From positions 1 through 7,366 of the forward strand of contig JAFLKA010000501.1 in NCBI GenBank assembly GCA_022712735.1: a stretch of 7,366 nt of DNA, given 5' to 3'. Each line of letters begins with the position of its first letter. The first letter of the stretch is position 1. Made by a program: the position numbers and the translations under genes. The stretch comes from Marinosulfonomonas sp. (lineage in GTDB: Bacteria > Pseudomonadota > Alphaproteobacteria > Rhodobacterales > Rhodobacteraceae). This document shows, piece after piece, positions 1 through 5,166 of this stretch. The notes beneath the pieces were generated by a model. It saw only the letters and a program-made list of their open reading frames with translations. It did not search any database and had not been told where the DNA came from.

Positions 1-1
1 T

Positions 2-457
2 GAGATTATGCTGACGTTGTGCGCTGGCACTGCGGCGCAAAAGGAAATGGCGCAGGATGCGTTGAACCGGATGTGGTGGCCTGCGTTGATGATGTTTGGT
101 CCGCACGATGGTGACAGCGCCCATTCCGAGCAATCGATGAAATGGAAGATTAAGCGGTTCTCCAATGATGCGCTGCGCGAAAAATTCATTGCGGCCACGG
201 TTCCGCAAGCCGAGTTTTTAGGGCTGACGGTGCCGGACCCTGATTTGAAGTGGGACGAAAGTTTGAATGGTGGCAAGGGTGGATATCAGCATGGCGACAT
301 TGACTGGGATGAATTCTGGCGGGTGGTCAAAGGCGACGGGGTAATGAACCGAGAGCGGATCGCCATGCGCAAGGCGGCTTGGGATGCGGGTGCCTGGGTT
401 CGGGAAGCAGCGTTGGCGCATGCGGCAAAGCGGTCTGCAAAACTGGCGGCCGAGTAG
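2..457 (+). CDS. paaA: Phenylacetyl-CoA epoxidase subunit PaaA, 3' part only
   Basis: C-terminal 151 residues of the catalytic subunit of ring-1,2-phenylacetyl-CoA epoxidase, a cytosolic ferritin-like di-iron oxygenase that converts phenylacetyl-CoA to its ring 1,2-epoxide using O2 and electrons from PaaE. The reading frame is open from the first bases, so the gene begins upstream; the first ATG (position 8) is internal. Recognisable family stretches are RMWWPALMMFGPHD, a helix with HSEQSMKWKIKRFSND, TVPQAEFLGLTVPDPDL, and the C-terminal DIDWDEFWRVVKGDG and AWVREA segments that end PaaA proteins. The length from these motifs to the stop fits the roughly 310-residue family, so the C-terminus looks intact. 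The N-terminal part of the enzyme, with most of the iron ligands, lies outside the window. The downstream order paaB, paaC, paaD, paaE confirms the assignment. A 76-bp gap separates it from paaB, unlike the overlapping junctions further down. Confidence 0.95.
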   Translation, partial: EIMLTLCAGTAAQKEMAQDALNRMWWPALMMFGPHDGDSAHSEQSMKWKIKRFSNDALREKFIAATVPQAEFLGLTVPDPDLKWDESLNGGKGGYQHGDIDWDEFWRVVKGDGVMNRERIAMRKAAWDAGAWVREAALAHAAKRSAKLAAE

Positions 458-472
458 GGTTTGAGGGCAGGA

Positions 473-493
473 GCGGGGGCTTCACACCCCCGC
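473..493 (+). other. GC-rich hairpin in the paaA-paaB gap
   Basis: Perfect 7-bp inverted repeat, GCGGGGG (473-479) and CCCCCGC (487-493), around a 7-nt loop. It sits 15 nt after the paaA stop. No T-run follows directly; the next bases are ACCCCCGTGAGGTATTT, so a classical intrinsic terminator is unlikely and readthrough to paaB is expected. It may protect the paaA 3' end or partly reduce expression of the downstream genes. The hairpin is directly seen; the role is inference. Confidence 0.55.
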
Positions 494-501
494 ACCCCCG
501 T

Positions 502-526
502 GAGGTATTTAGGAAAAGAAGAAGGG
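502..526 (+). repeat. Intergenic repeat, copy 1 (intact)
   Basis: GAGGTATTT (502-510), one A, then GGAAAAGAAGAAGGG (512-526). Both blocks recur exactly at 3170-3178 and 3267-3281, and a diverged version is at 5140-5163. I recall similar GC-hairpin plus TATTT plus purine-run elements in intergenic regions of Rhodobacteraceae, but I have not searched for them. The purine-rich end lies 7 nt before the paaB start, so the repeat may itself supply the paaB ribosome-binding site (AAGGG at 522-526). Confidence 0.6.
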
Positions 527-533
527 ATAAGGG

Positions 534-818
534 ATGGGTGATGTAACACCGCTTTGGGAGGTTTTTATACGGCCGCGCAACGGGCTAGCGCATAAGCATG
601 TGGGCAGTCTGCATGCGGCTGACGAGGCTTTGGCACTGAGTGCGGCGCGCGATGTTTATACGCGGCGCGAGGAAGGGAACTCGATTTGGGTGGTTCGATC
701 AGCTGCGATTGCGGCGTCTGATCCGGCGCGGGCGGGGGAGAATTTTGATCCTGCCGAGGACAAGATTTATCGTCATCCGACGTTCTATAGAATCCCTGAT
801 GATGTGGGGCATATGTGA
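534..818 (+). CDS. paaB: Phenylacetyl-CoA epoxidase subunit PaaB
   Basis: Small 94-residue subunit of the PaaABCE epoxidase. In the known E. coli system PaaB is needed for activity but is not catalytic, and is thought to bridge the PaaAC core and the PaaE reductase. The sequence shows the family pattern: an N-terminal LWEVFIRPRNGLAHKHVGSLHA strand-turn region (residues 7-28), the DEALALSAARDVYTRR helix (30-45), a GNSIWVVRS strand (48-56) where PaaB proteins carry an I-W-V core, and a C-terminal FDPAEDKIYRHPTFYRIPD segment (71-89). Full length is about 95 residues, as expected. The ATG at 534 has purine-rich sequence upstream (AAGGGATAAGGG). The stop overlaps the paaC start (TGATG), so translation of the two is probably coupled. 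Confidence 0.95.
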   Translation: MGDVTPLWEVFIRPRNGLAHKHVGSLHAADEALALSAARDVYTRREEGNSIWVVRSAAIAASDPARAGENFDPAEDKIYRHPTFYRIPDDVGHM

Positions 819-1543
819 TGGCTCTGTTTCAAGCGCTGATCGAGCTGGCGGATGATCACCTGGTGTTGGGGCATCGCCTGTCGCAGTGGTGTGGTCATGC
901 GCCGATGCTGGAAGAGGATTTGGCGCTGAGCAATTTCGCGCTGGATGTGATTGGCACGGCGCGGTCACTGTATGCTTATGCTGCCAAGGTTGAGGGCAAG
1001 GGGCGGTCTGAGGATGATCTGGCCTATTTGCGCAGCGAACGGGAGTATTTGAACTGTTTGCTGGTGGAGCGGCCCAACGGGGATTTTGCCCACACCATGT
1101 TACGGCAGTTTTATTTCGCGGCTTTCATGGAGCCGTTTTGGCAGGCCGCACTTTCGTCGGATGACAAGGTGATTGCGGGCATTGCTGGCAAGGCTGTGAA
1201 AGAGATGGCTTATCACATTCGCCATGCGGCGGAATGGATTGTGCGGCTGGGGGATGGCACCGGGGAAAGCAATGTGCGGATGCGGGCAGCGGTCGTGGTG
1301 TTGCATCCTTACTGGGAGGAGATGTTTGCGACCAGCGACTGTGATGTGTTGCCGGATCGGGCGGTTTTGCGCCAAACATGGGATGCCAATATCAAGGCGG
1401 TTTTTACCGAGGCGAGGTTGGATTGGCCCGAGCCGGTTTACGGACAAGTTGGCGGGCGCGAGGGTTTGCACAGCGAGGTATTGGGCCGGATGCTGTCGGA
1501 TATGCAGTATTTGCAGCGGGTGCATCCCGGGGCGACATGGTGA
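818..1543 (+). CDS. paaC: Phenylacetyl-CoA epoxidase subunit PaaC
   Basis: Structural partner (241 residues; E. coli PaaC is about 248) of the catalytic PaaA. It has the same ferritin-like fold but is non-catalytic, and PaaA and PaaC form the (AC)2 core that binds phenylacetyl-CoA. Visible family segments are LADDHLVLGHRLSQWCGHAP near the N-terminus, EEDLALSNFALDVIGTARSLY (about residues 32-52), ERPNGDFAHTMLRQFYF (about 84-100), KEMAYHIRHAAEWIVRLGDGT and the C-terminal GREGLHSEVLGRMLSDMQYLQR. I chose the ATG at 818, which shares one base with the paaB stop. A GTG at 815 (GTGA overlap) is a possible alternative adding one residue. No strong Shine-Dalgarno is seen, which fits translational coupling to paaB. 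The 3' end overlaps paaD by 7 nt if paaD starts at 1537. Confidence 0.95.
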   Translation: MALFQALIELADDHLVLGHRLSQWCGHAPMLEEDLALSNFALDVIGTARSLYAYAAKVEGKGRSEDDLAYLRSEREYLNCLLVERPNGDFAHTMLRQFYFAAFMEPFWQAALSSDDKVIAGIAGKAVKEMAYHIRHAAEWIVRLGDGTGESNVRMRAAVVVLHPYWEEMFATSDCDVLPDRAVLRQTWDANIKAVFTEARLDWPEPVYGQVGGREGLHSEVLGRMLSDMQYLQRVHPGATW

Positions 1544-2019
1544 CTATGGCGGACAAGGCATGGGCGGTTGCAGCAGCGGTGCCGGACCCAGAAGTGCCTT
1601 GTGTGACGGTGGCAGATTTGGGAATTCTGCGCGAGGTGGTGATGGAGGGTGACGTGGTAGTGGCCAAACTCACGCCGACCTATTCGGGCTGCCCTGCCGT
1701 TCAGTTTATCGAGGATGCAGTGGCCGAGGCGTTGCGCGGTGCGGGGTATAAGGCGCGGATCGAGCGGGTGATATCGCCTGCGTGGACGACCGACTGGATC
1801 ACCGATCTGGGCCGCGAGAAACTGCGTGCCTACGGGATTGCGCCACCTAATCAAGCGAGCAATTCCAAACGGGCGTTGTTTGGTGAAACTGTTGTGGCCT
1901 GTCCGCGATGTAGGTCTGAAGTGACTGAAAAACTTAGCGAATTTGGCTCGACCCCTTGCAAGGCGCATTACCGTTGCAAGGATTGTCTGGAGCCGTTTGA
2001 CTACTTTAAGTGTATTTGA
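1537..2019 (+). CDS. paaD: Phenylacetyl-CoA epoxidase maturation protein PaaD (DUF59/MIP18 type)
   Basis: PaaD (160 residues; E. coli about 165) is required for an active epoxidase in vivo but is not part of the purified complex; it is thought to help install or repair metal centres. The N-terminal half is a MIP18/DUF59 domain: PDPEVPCVTVADLGILREV (residues 16-34) and LTPTYSGCPAVQFIEDAV (45-62), with the conserved domain cysteine at C52. The C-terminal third is a cysteine-rich, zinc-ribbon-like module with C122xxC125, C141, C147xxC150 and C159. The frame is open far upstream, but that part is a shadow of paaC; family N-termini and the operon layout support ATG 1537 (ATGGTGA overlap with the paaC stop) or ATG 1546. 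The GGGGCG before 1537 is only a weak ribosome site. The stop at 2017-2019 lies next to the paaE ribosome-binding site. Confidence 0.93.
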   Translation: MVTMADKAWAVAAAVPDPEVPCVTVADLGILREVVMEGDVVVAKLTPTYSGCPAVQFIEDAVAEALRGAGYKARIERVISPAWTTDWITDLGREKLRAYGIAPPNQASNSKRALFGETVVACPRCRSEVTEKLSEFGSTPCKAHYRCKDCLEPFDYFKCI

Positions 2020-2023
2020 GGAG
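2019..2023 (+). promoter_or_regulatory. Ribosome-binding site that fixes the paaE start
   Basis: AGGAG six nucleotides before ATG 2030, within TGAGGAGAGAGCGATG, and overlapping the last base of the paaD stop. It is the best Shine-Dalgarno in the paa cluster. It rules out the upstream in-frame extension (from 1943) that overlaps the paaD cysteine-rich region. Confidence 0.8.
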
Positions 2024-2029
2024 AGAGCG

Positions 2030-3079
2030 ATGACGTTTCATGAACTGGTGATTTCAGAGGTCCGTCAAGAGGGCGTGGATGCGAATGCTTTGGTGTTTGA
2101 GGTGCCGCAGGAATTAGCGCAGGCGTTTGCCTATGTGCCGGGGCAGTATTTAACCTTGCGGGCGGATATTGGCGGCGAGGATGTTCGGCGTTCCTATTCA
2201 ATTGCAAGCGGGCCGGATGGGGCGTTGTGTGTCGGGGTAAGGCAGGTTGCGGGCGGTTTGTTCTCGACCTATGCGCAAGATTTGAAGGCGGGTGACAGCG
2301 TTCAGGTGATGGAACCCGAGGGGCGGTTCAAGCTGGCGGAGCAACGCGATGTGCTGCTGATTGCGGCGGGGTCGGGGGTGACGCCGATGGTGGCGATTGC
2401 GGCTGCTGTGCTTGAGCGCGGGGCGACGGTTACGATGATCTATGGCAACCGTGACTTTGCCCATGTGATGTTTCGCCGCGAGTTGGAAGCGTTGAAGGAC
2501 AGCCATATGGGGCGGTTCACTTTGATCCATGTTCTGAGCCGTGAGGAGCAGGATGTGCCGTTGCTGAATGGTCGGATCACCGGTGAGAAGATCACCCAGA
2601 TGGCCAACGCCGGTGCGATTGATCTGACGGCCGCTGACGGGGTTTTTCTGTGTGGTCCGGGCGAGATGATTGTGGATGTTTCGGGGGCGCTGAACAAGTT
2701 GGGTGTGGCGGCAAGTGACATTCACAGCGAGCGATTTACGCCGGATGGAGAGGTGCCCAAGCAGCGCTCAAAAGCGGCGCGGGAGGTGGTGCAAAACGGG
2801 GTTGAGGTCGAGGTTATTCTGGACGGGACGCGCAAGCGGTTTACGGTGGAAGACGGTGACGAAAACATCGTGGCAGCCGCGGCGCGGCAAGGGTTGGAAC
2901 TGCCCTATTCCTGCAAGGGCGGGATGTGTTGCACATGCCGGTGTAGGGTGACTGAGGGCACGTCGGAAATGGCAACGAATTATTCGCTGGAGCCGTGGGA
3001 GCTGGAGGCCGGATTTACGCTGGCGTGCCAGACGCGACCAACGTCGAAAAAGCTGGTTCTGGATTTTGATGCGGCGTGA
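2030..3079 (+). CDS. paaE: Phenylacetyl-CoA epoxidase reductase PaaE (FAD, 2Fe-2S, NAD(P)H)
   Basis: Reductase component (349 residues) that passes electrons from NADPH through FAD and a plant-type 2Fe-2S cluster to the PaaA di-iron site. Domain order: an FAD-binding beta barrel with VPGQYLTL (36-43) and the R54-S-Y-S57 flavin motif; an NAD(P)-binding Rossmann domain with GSGVTP (114-119) and CGPGEM (208-213); then a C-terminal ferredoxin domain (about 257-349) with cluster ligands C295-x4-C300-x2-C303-x29-C333 inside LPYSCKGGMCCTC and LACQTRP. C301 and C305 are extra cysteines beside the cluster ligands. The fused FNR-plus-ferredoxin layout and length match PaaE. It is the last gene on this strand before a convergent gene, and no paa gene follows in the window. 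Confidence 0.95.
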   Translation: MTFHELVISEVRQEGVDANALVFEVPQELAQAFAYVPGQYLTLRADIGGEDVRRSYSIASGPDGALCVGVRQVAGGLFSTYAQDLKAGDSVQVMEPEGRFKLAEQRDVLLIAAGSGVTPMVAIAAAVLERGATVTMIYGNRDFAHVMFRRELEALKDSHMGRFTLIHVLSREEQDVPLLNGRITGEKITQMANAGAIDLTAADGVFLCGPGEMIVDVSGALNKLGVAASDIHSERFTPDGEVPKQRSKAAREVVQNGVEVEVILDGTRKRFTVEDGDENIVAAAARQGLELPYSCKGGMCCTCRCRVTEGTSEMATNYSLEPWELEAGFTLACQTRPTSKKLVLDFDAA

Positions 3080-3097
3080 GAAGGGCCGGAATCGGGT

Positions 3098-3125
3098 ATA
3101 TGAATTCCATATGAATTGCATATGA
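3098..3125. repeat. 11-bp tandem AT-rich repeat downstream of paaE
   Basis: ATATGAATTCC (3098-3108), ATATGAATTGC (3109-3119), then a partial third unit ATATGA (3120-3125). The period of 11 bp is close to one helical turn. Because CATATG is self-complementary, the units also form overlapping inverted repeats such as CATATG-AATTG-CATATG (3108-3124). It could be a protein-binding array or simple drift in a spacer; it lies downstream of both flanking genes, which argues against a promoter operator. Confidence 0.5.
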
Positions 3126-3160
3126 CTCAGCAGTGAGGGTTATTCATAAGAGATTTAGGG

Positions 3161-3178
3161 CCTCCGGCGGAGGTATTT
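3161..3178 (+). terminator. Small GC hairpin plus TATTT after paaE; weak terminator candidate
   Basis: CCTCC (3161-3165), loop GGC, GGAGG (3169-3173), followed by TATTT (3174-3178). It lies about 80 bp after the paaE stop, between convergent genes, where termination is needed. The stem is only 5 bp and the T-tract is short and interrupted, so efficiency is doubtful. The GGAGGTATTT part is also the left block of intergenic repeat copy 2; copy 1 likewise has a GC hairpin ahead of its GAGGTATTT. Confidence 0.35.
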
Positions 3179-3281
3179 CCAGCGTTTTGCATTTATTGAT
3201 GGATAGGGCAGCAGAATTCGCCCACTCTTGGGGTGAATTCTGATTCAGATGAATGCAAATTGCTGCGGAAAAGAAGAAGGG
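3170..3281 (+). repeat. Intergenic repeat, copy 2, split by an 88-nt insertion
   Basis: The left block GAGGTATTT (3170-3178) and right block GGAAAAGAAGAAGGG (3267-3281) are identical to those at 502-510 and 512-526, where only one base separates them. Here 88 nt separate them (3179-3266), almost all of it one imperfect palindrome. The right block ends one base before the stop codon of the convergent gene at 3283. Confidence 0.6.
3180..3265 (+). repeat. 86-bp imperfect palindrome (long two-part hairpin)
   Basis: The outer arms are CAGCGTTTTGCATTTAT (3180-3196) and the inverted copy ATGAATGCAAATTGCTG (3249-3265): 14 of 17 positions match, and two of the three mismatches are G-U pairs in + strand RNA. 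The inner arms are CAGAATTCGCCC (3212-3223) and GGGTGAATTCTG (3231-3242): 11 of 12 match plus one G-U pair, around a 7-nt loop ACTCTTG. The two helices are joined by an unequal internal loop (15 and 6 nt). No T-run follows on either strand, so this is not a standard intrinsic terminator. It may be a small non-autonomous insertion or a 3' UTR structure of the paa mRNA. Confidence 0.6.
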
Positions 3282-3282
3282 G

Positions 3283-3768
3283 TTATTTGGTGCCAGATTT
3301 GATCCGGTAGCGAAAATCACAATGGTCCGCGCCCTCCATAATGGTCTGGGTACGGGTCAGTTCAATATTGTCAGAAAAGCCGATGCAATAGCTGCCGTCG
3401 CGATTGCACGACAGCAGGTGGCCAATTTCGCCCAGCCCCATTTCTCGATACATTTTGGCGTATTCGCAGCGGGTGATGTTGTAGTCCAGATTGGTGTCGG
3501 TTTCTTGCAGGTAGGTGCGTTCTAGCGCGTCGTCGGCATCCCATAGGTGGTGGTTGGCGGCGAGGTCTGCCAGCGTTGGCATGTGGTCATACCTAGCGCG
3601 GAATTCGCGGCCCTGCGTGATGGCGGAATTGGCCACCGAGATGCGGATGATTTCCTGCGCCTCCTCCTTGCCAAGGCGCGGTTTTAGCACGTCATAGATT
3701 TCCTTGACCAATTCGGCCTCGATCCGGCGCTTTTCGATCATCGGCATTTGGGATGGTTTGTTGGTCAT
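3283..3768 (-). CDS. ATC (L-2-amino-thiazoline-4-carboxylate) hydrolase family protein
   Basis: A 161-residue cytosolic protein that I assign to the L-2-amino-thiazoline-4-carboxylic acid hydrolase family (Pfam ATC_hydrolase) from its pattern: an N-terminal helical region with a conserved KRRIEAELVKEIYDVL start, then N-I-T-R-C-EYAKMYREMGL (97-112), LLSCNRD (118-124), and the family's C-terminal signature IELTRTQTIMEGADHCDFRYR (135-155). Conserved polar residues likely to matter are C101, C121, D124, R139, E145, G146, H149, C150 and D151. The characterised member opens the L-ATC ring to N-carbamoyl-L-cysteine in Pseudomonas; most family members are untested, so the substrate here is unknown. 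AAGGA lies 6 nt before the ATG and overlaps the stop of the preceding oxidase gene, only 9 nt away, so the two are co-transcribed and probably coupled. The gene is convergent with paaE. Confidence 0.75.
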   Translation of the reverse strand: MTNKPSQMPMIEKRRIEAELVKEIYDVLKPRLGKEEAQEIIRISVANSAITQGREFRARYDHMPTLADLAANHHLWDADDALERTYLQETDTNLDYNITRCEYAKMYREMGLGEIGHLLSCNRDGSYCIGFSDNIELTRTQTIMEGADHCDFRYRIKSGTK

Positions 3769-3777
3769 TTTGTATCC

Positions 3778-5070
3778 TTACAGGCGGGGCGGGCGCGTGT
3801 CGCGGTAGCGGTATTGGGCTAACGCAGCTGGGGCGACGTGTTTGGCTATGGTGTGGAACGGGATCGGGCGCGGGTCAGACAGCGGGATGGCGAGGTCGGC
3901 TTGTTTGGCCCCGAGCAGGGCATCGGCAAGTTGGATACCAAGCGGGATGGTCAGGGCGAGGCCGCGACCGTTGTAGCCGGTGAAGCCGAGGTAATTCGGG
4001 CCGAGGTGATGGAAGCGCGGAAAGAAATCGGTAGTGATGCCGACGTAGCCGCACCAGATGTGGCTGAACTGCGGATTTGGCAGTTGCGGGAAGGTTTTGG
4101 TCAGGCGTTTGGCTATGTATTTGCGCAGCCGCGCGTGGGCGTTGGTTTTGATCATCAGGGCGGAGCCGGTGATCAGGCGGTTCCCGGCATCTTTGCGAAA
4201 GAATTGCAGATCGCCGCGGGTGTCGGAGATGGCGGGATTTGTCGGTAGGATACTGGCGTTTTGTTCGGCGGTGAGCGGTTCGGTCGCCATTTGCCATGAG
4301 GTAATCGGGATAAACGAGCGTTTAATTGGGGGGGCGATGTTGCCCGTGTAGGCATTGGTGGCCAGCAGAACCGCGCCCGCGATGATGGTCGCGTCAGGGG
4401 TTTTGATCAGCCAGTTTTGACAAGCGCGGCTGACCTTAATGACGGGGGTGTTTTCATGGATGGTGACGCCGGCCTTGGCGCAAGTATTTGCAAGGCCACG
4501 GGTGAACATCAACGGGTTGATGTGGCCGCCCGTCGGGTTGAACATGCCGCCGTGCCATTGGTTTGAGCCGATCAGGTCGCGGGATTCATTTTGGTCAAGC
4601 AGGCGGGCGGGGGCGCCGCGTTTTTGCCATGCATTCACGCGCGATTCTGACAGGCGCATGTGGGCGGCGGAATGGGCGGGCTGGAACCAGCCGGTCTGGC
4701 TTGCCTCGCAGTCGATGTTTTCGGTGCGGATCAGATCGAACAGGGTGGTGGCGCTGTTTTGGAGCAGGTTGACGAAGCGGCCCCCGACCTCGCCGTATTC
4801 GCGCTCGATGCGGTCAGGTTCGGCGGCGGACAGCACCGGGATCACTTGGCCATTGTTGCGGCCTGACCCGCCAAAGCCGATTGTTTGGCCTTCGAGCAAG
4901 GTGACTTGGTGCCCCTTTCGGGCCAGATGCAGTGCGGCGGAAAGGCCGGTGAGGCCGCCGCCGATCACCACGATTTCGCACTTGGCTGGCACGGTCAGAG
5001 GGGCGGCGTGCGTGTGCGCGGGGCTGGTGGTTTCCCAGATCGAGGCGGCGGGTTTTTCGGCGAGCTGCAT
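3778..5070 (-). CDS. FAD-dependent amine/amino-acid oxidase (OrdL/PuuB-like, DAO family)
   Basis: A 430-residue flavoprotein of the D-amino-acid oxidase superfamily. Members of the OrdL/PuuB branch oxidise amines, polyamine conjugates or N-substituted amino acids to imines with release of H2O2 or transfer of electrons. The dinucleotide motif VIGGGLTGLSAALHLA is at residues 35-50, with the ribose-binding acidic residue E60; the flavin-contact segment GFGGSGRNNGQ is at 65-75; GGHINPLMFTRGLA is at 181-194; and the C-terminal FAD motif WCGYVGITTDFFPR (339-352) plus GYNGRGLALT (365-374) is intact. The N-terminal leader with a tryptophan (W12) before the dinucleotide motif is typical of this branch, which supports ATG 5070; no good Shine-Dalgarno precedes it. 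The substrate cannot be read from sequence. The tightly coupled ATC-hydrolase-family gene downstream suggests a shared pathway. Coding-strand composition is C-rich compared with truB upstream. Confidence 0.85.
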   Translation of the reverse strand: MQLAEKPAASIWETTSPAHTHAAPLTVPAKCEIVVIGGGLTGLSAALHLARKGHQVTLLEGQTIGFGGSGRNNGQVIPVLSAAEPDRIEREYGEVGGRFVNLLQNSATTLFDLIRTENIDCEASQTGWFQPAHSAAHMRLSESRVNAWQKRGAPARLLDQNESRDLIGSNQWHGGMFNPTGGHINPLMFTRGLANTCAKAGVTIHENTPVIKVSRACQNWLIKTPDATIIAGAVLLATNAYTGNIAPPIKRSFIPITSWQMATEPLTAEQNASILPTNPAISDTRGDLQFFRKDAGNRLITGSALMIKTNAHARLRKYIAKRLTKTFPQLPNPQFSHIWCGYVGITTDFFPRFHHLGPNYLGFTGYNGRGLALTIPLGIQLADALLGAKQADLAIPLSDPRPIPFHTIAKHVAPAALAQYRYRDTRPPRL

Positions 5071-5139
5071 AGGGGGACTATTGGCTGGAATGGGGTGTTT
5101 GTCGAGGGGTGGATGAAGAGATTCTATGCCTGCGGCGCG

Positions 5140-5163
5140 GATATTTATGCAAAAAAGAAACGG
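5140..5163 (+). repeat. Intergenic repeat, copy 3 (diverged)
   Basis: GATATTTATGCAAAAAAGAAACGG resembles copies 1 and 2: TATTT followed by a purine-rich A/G run. It lies in the 96-bp gap between truB and the oxidase gene, just after the truB stop. Read on the - strand it gives a T-rich stretch (CTTTTTTGC) soon after truB, but no convincing hairpin precedes it, so termination is only possible. The similarity is clear in shape but not identical in sequence. Confidence 0.4.
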
Positions 5164-5166
5164 AGA

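Noticed and set aside
1438..1968. A 176-codon - strand open frame across paaC and paaD
   Set aside because: It is antisense to two well-supported paa genes; its composition (His, Arg and Pro rich) is typical of a shadow frame.
1943..2029. A 29-residue N-terminal extension of PaaE
   Set aside because: It overlaps the paaD cysteine-rich region in another frame, and a strong AGGAG site directs initiation at 2030, where the known family N-terminus begins.
3103..3124. Clustered GAATTC and CATATG sites suggesting a cloning junction
   Set aside because: They arise from the 11-bp tandem repeat, are flanked by natural-looking intergenic sequence on both sides, and show no vector sequence.
3098..3125. 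Short tandem repeats considered as a CRISPR array
   Set aside because: The units are 11 bp with no spacers, and no cas genes are present.
3212..3242. Inner hairpin considered as a Rho-independent terminator
   Set aside because: No T-run follows on either strand, so it was reported as a palindrome rather than a terminator.
3253..3525. A 90-codon + strand open frame after the palindrome
   Set aside because: It is mostly antisense to the ATC-hydrolase-family gene, with no ribosome site and no recognisable motif.
4439..5116. A 225-codon + strand open frame opposite the FAD oxidase
   Set aside because: The protein is rich in Arg, Pro and Ser with no family pattern, while the - strand frame has intact flavin-binding motifs at both ends.
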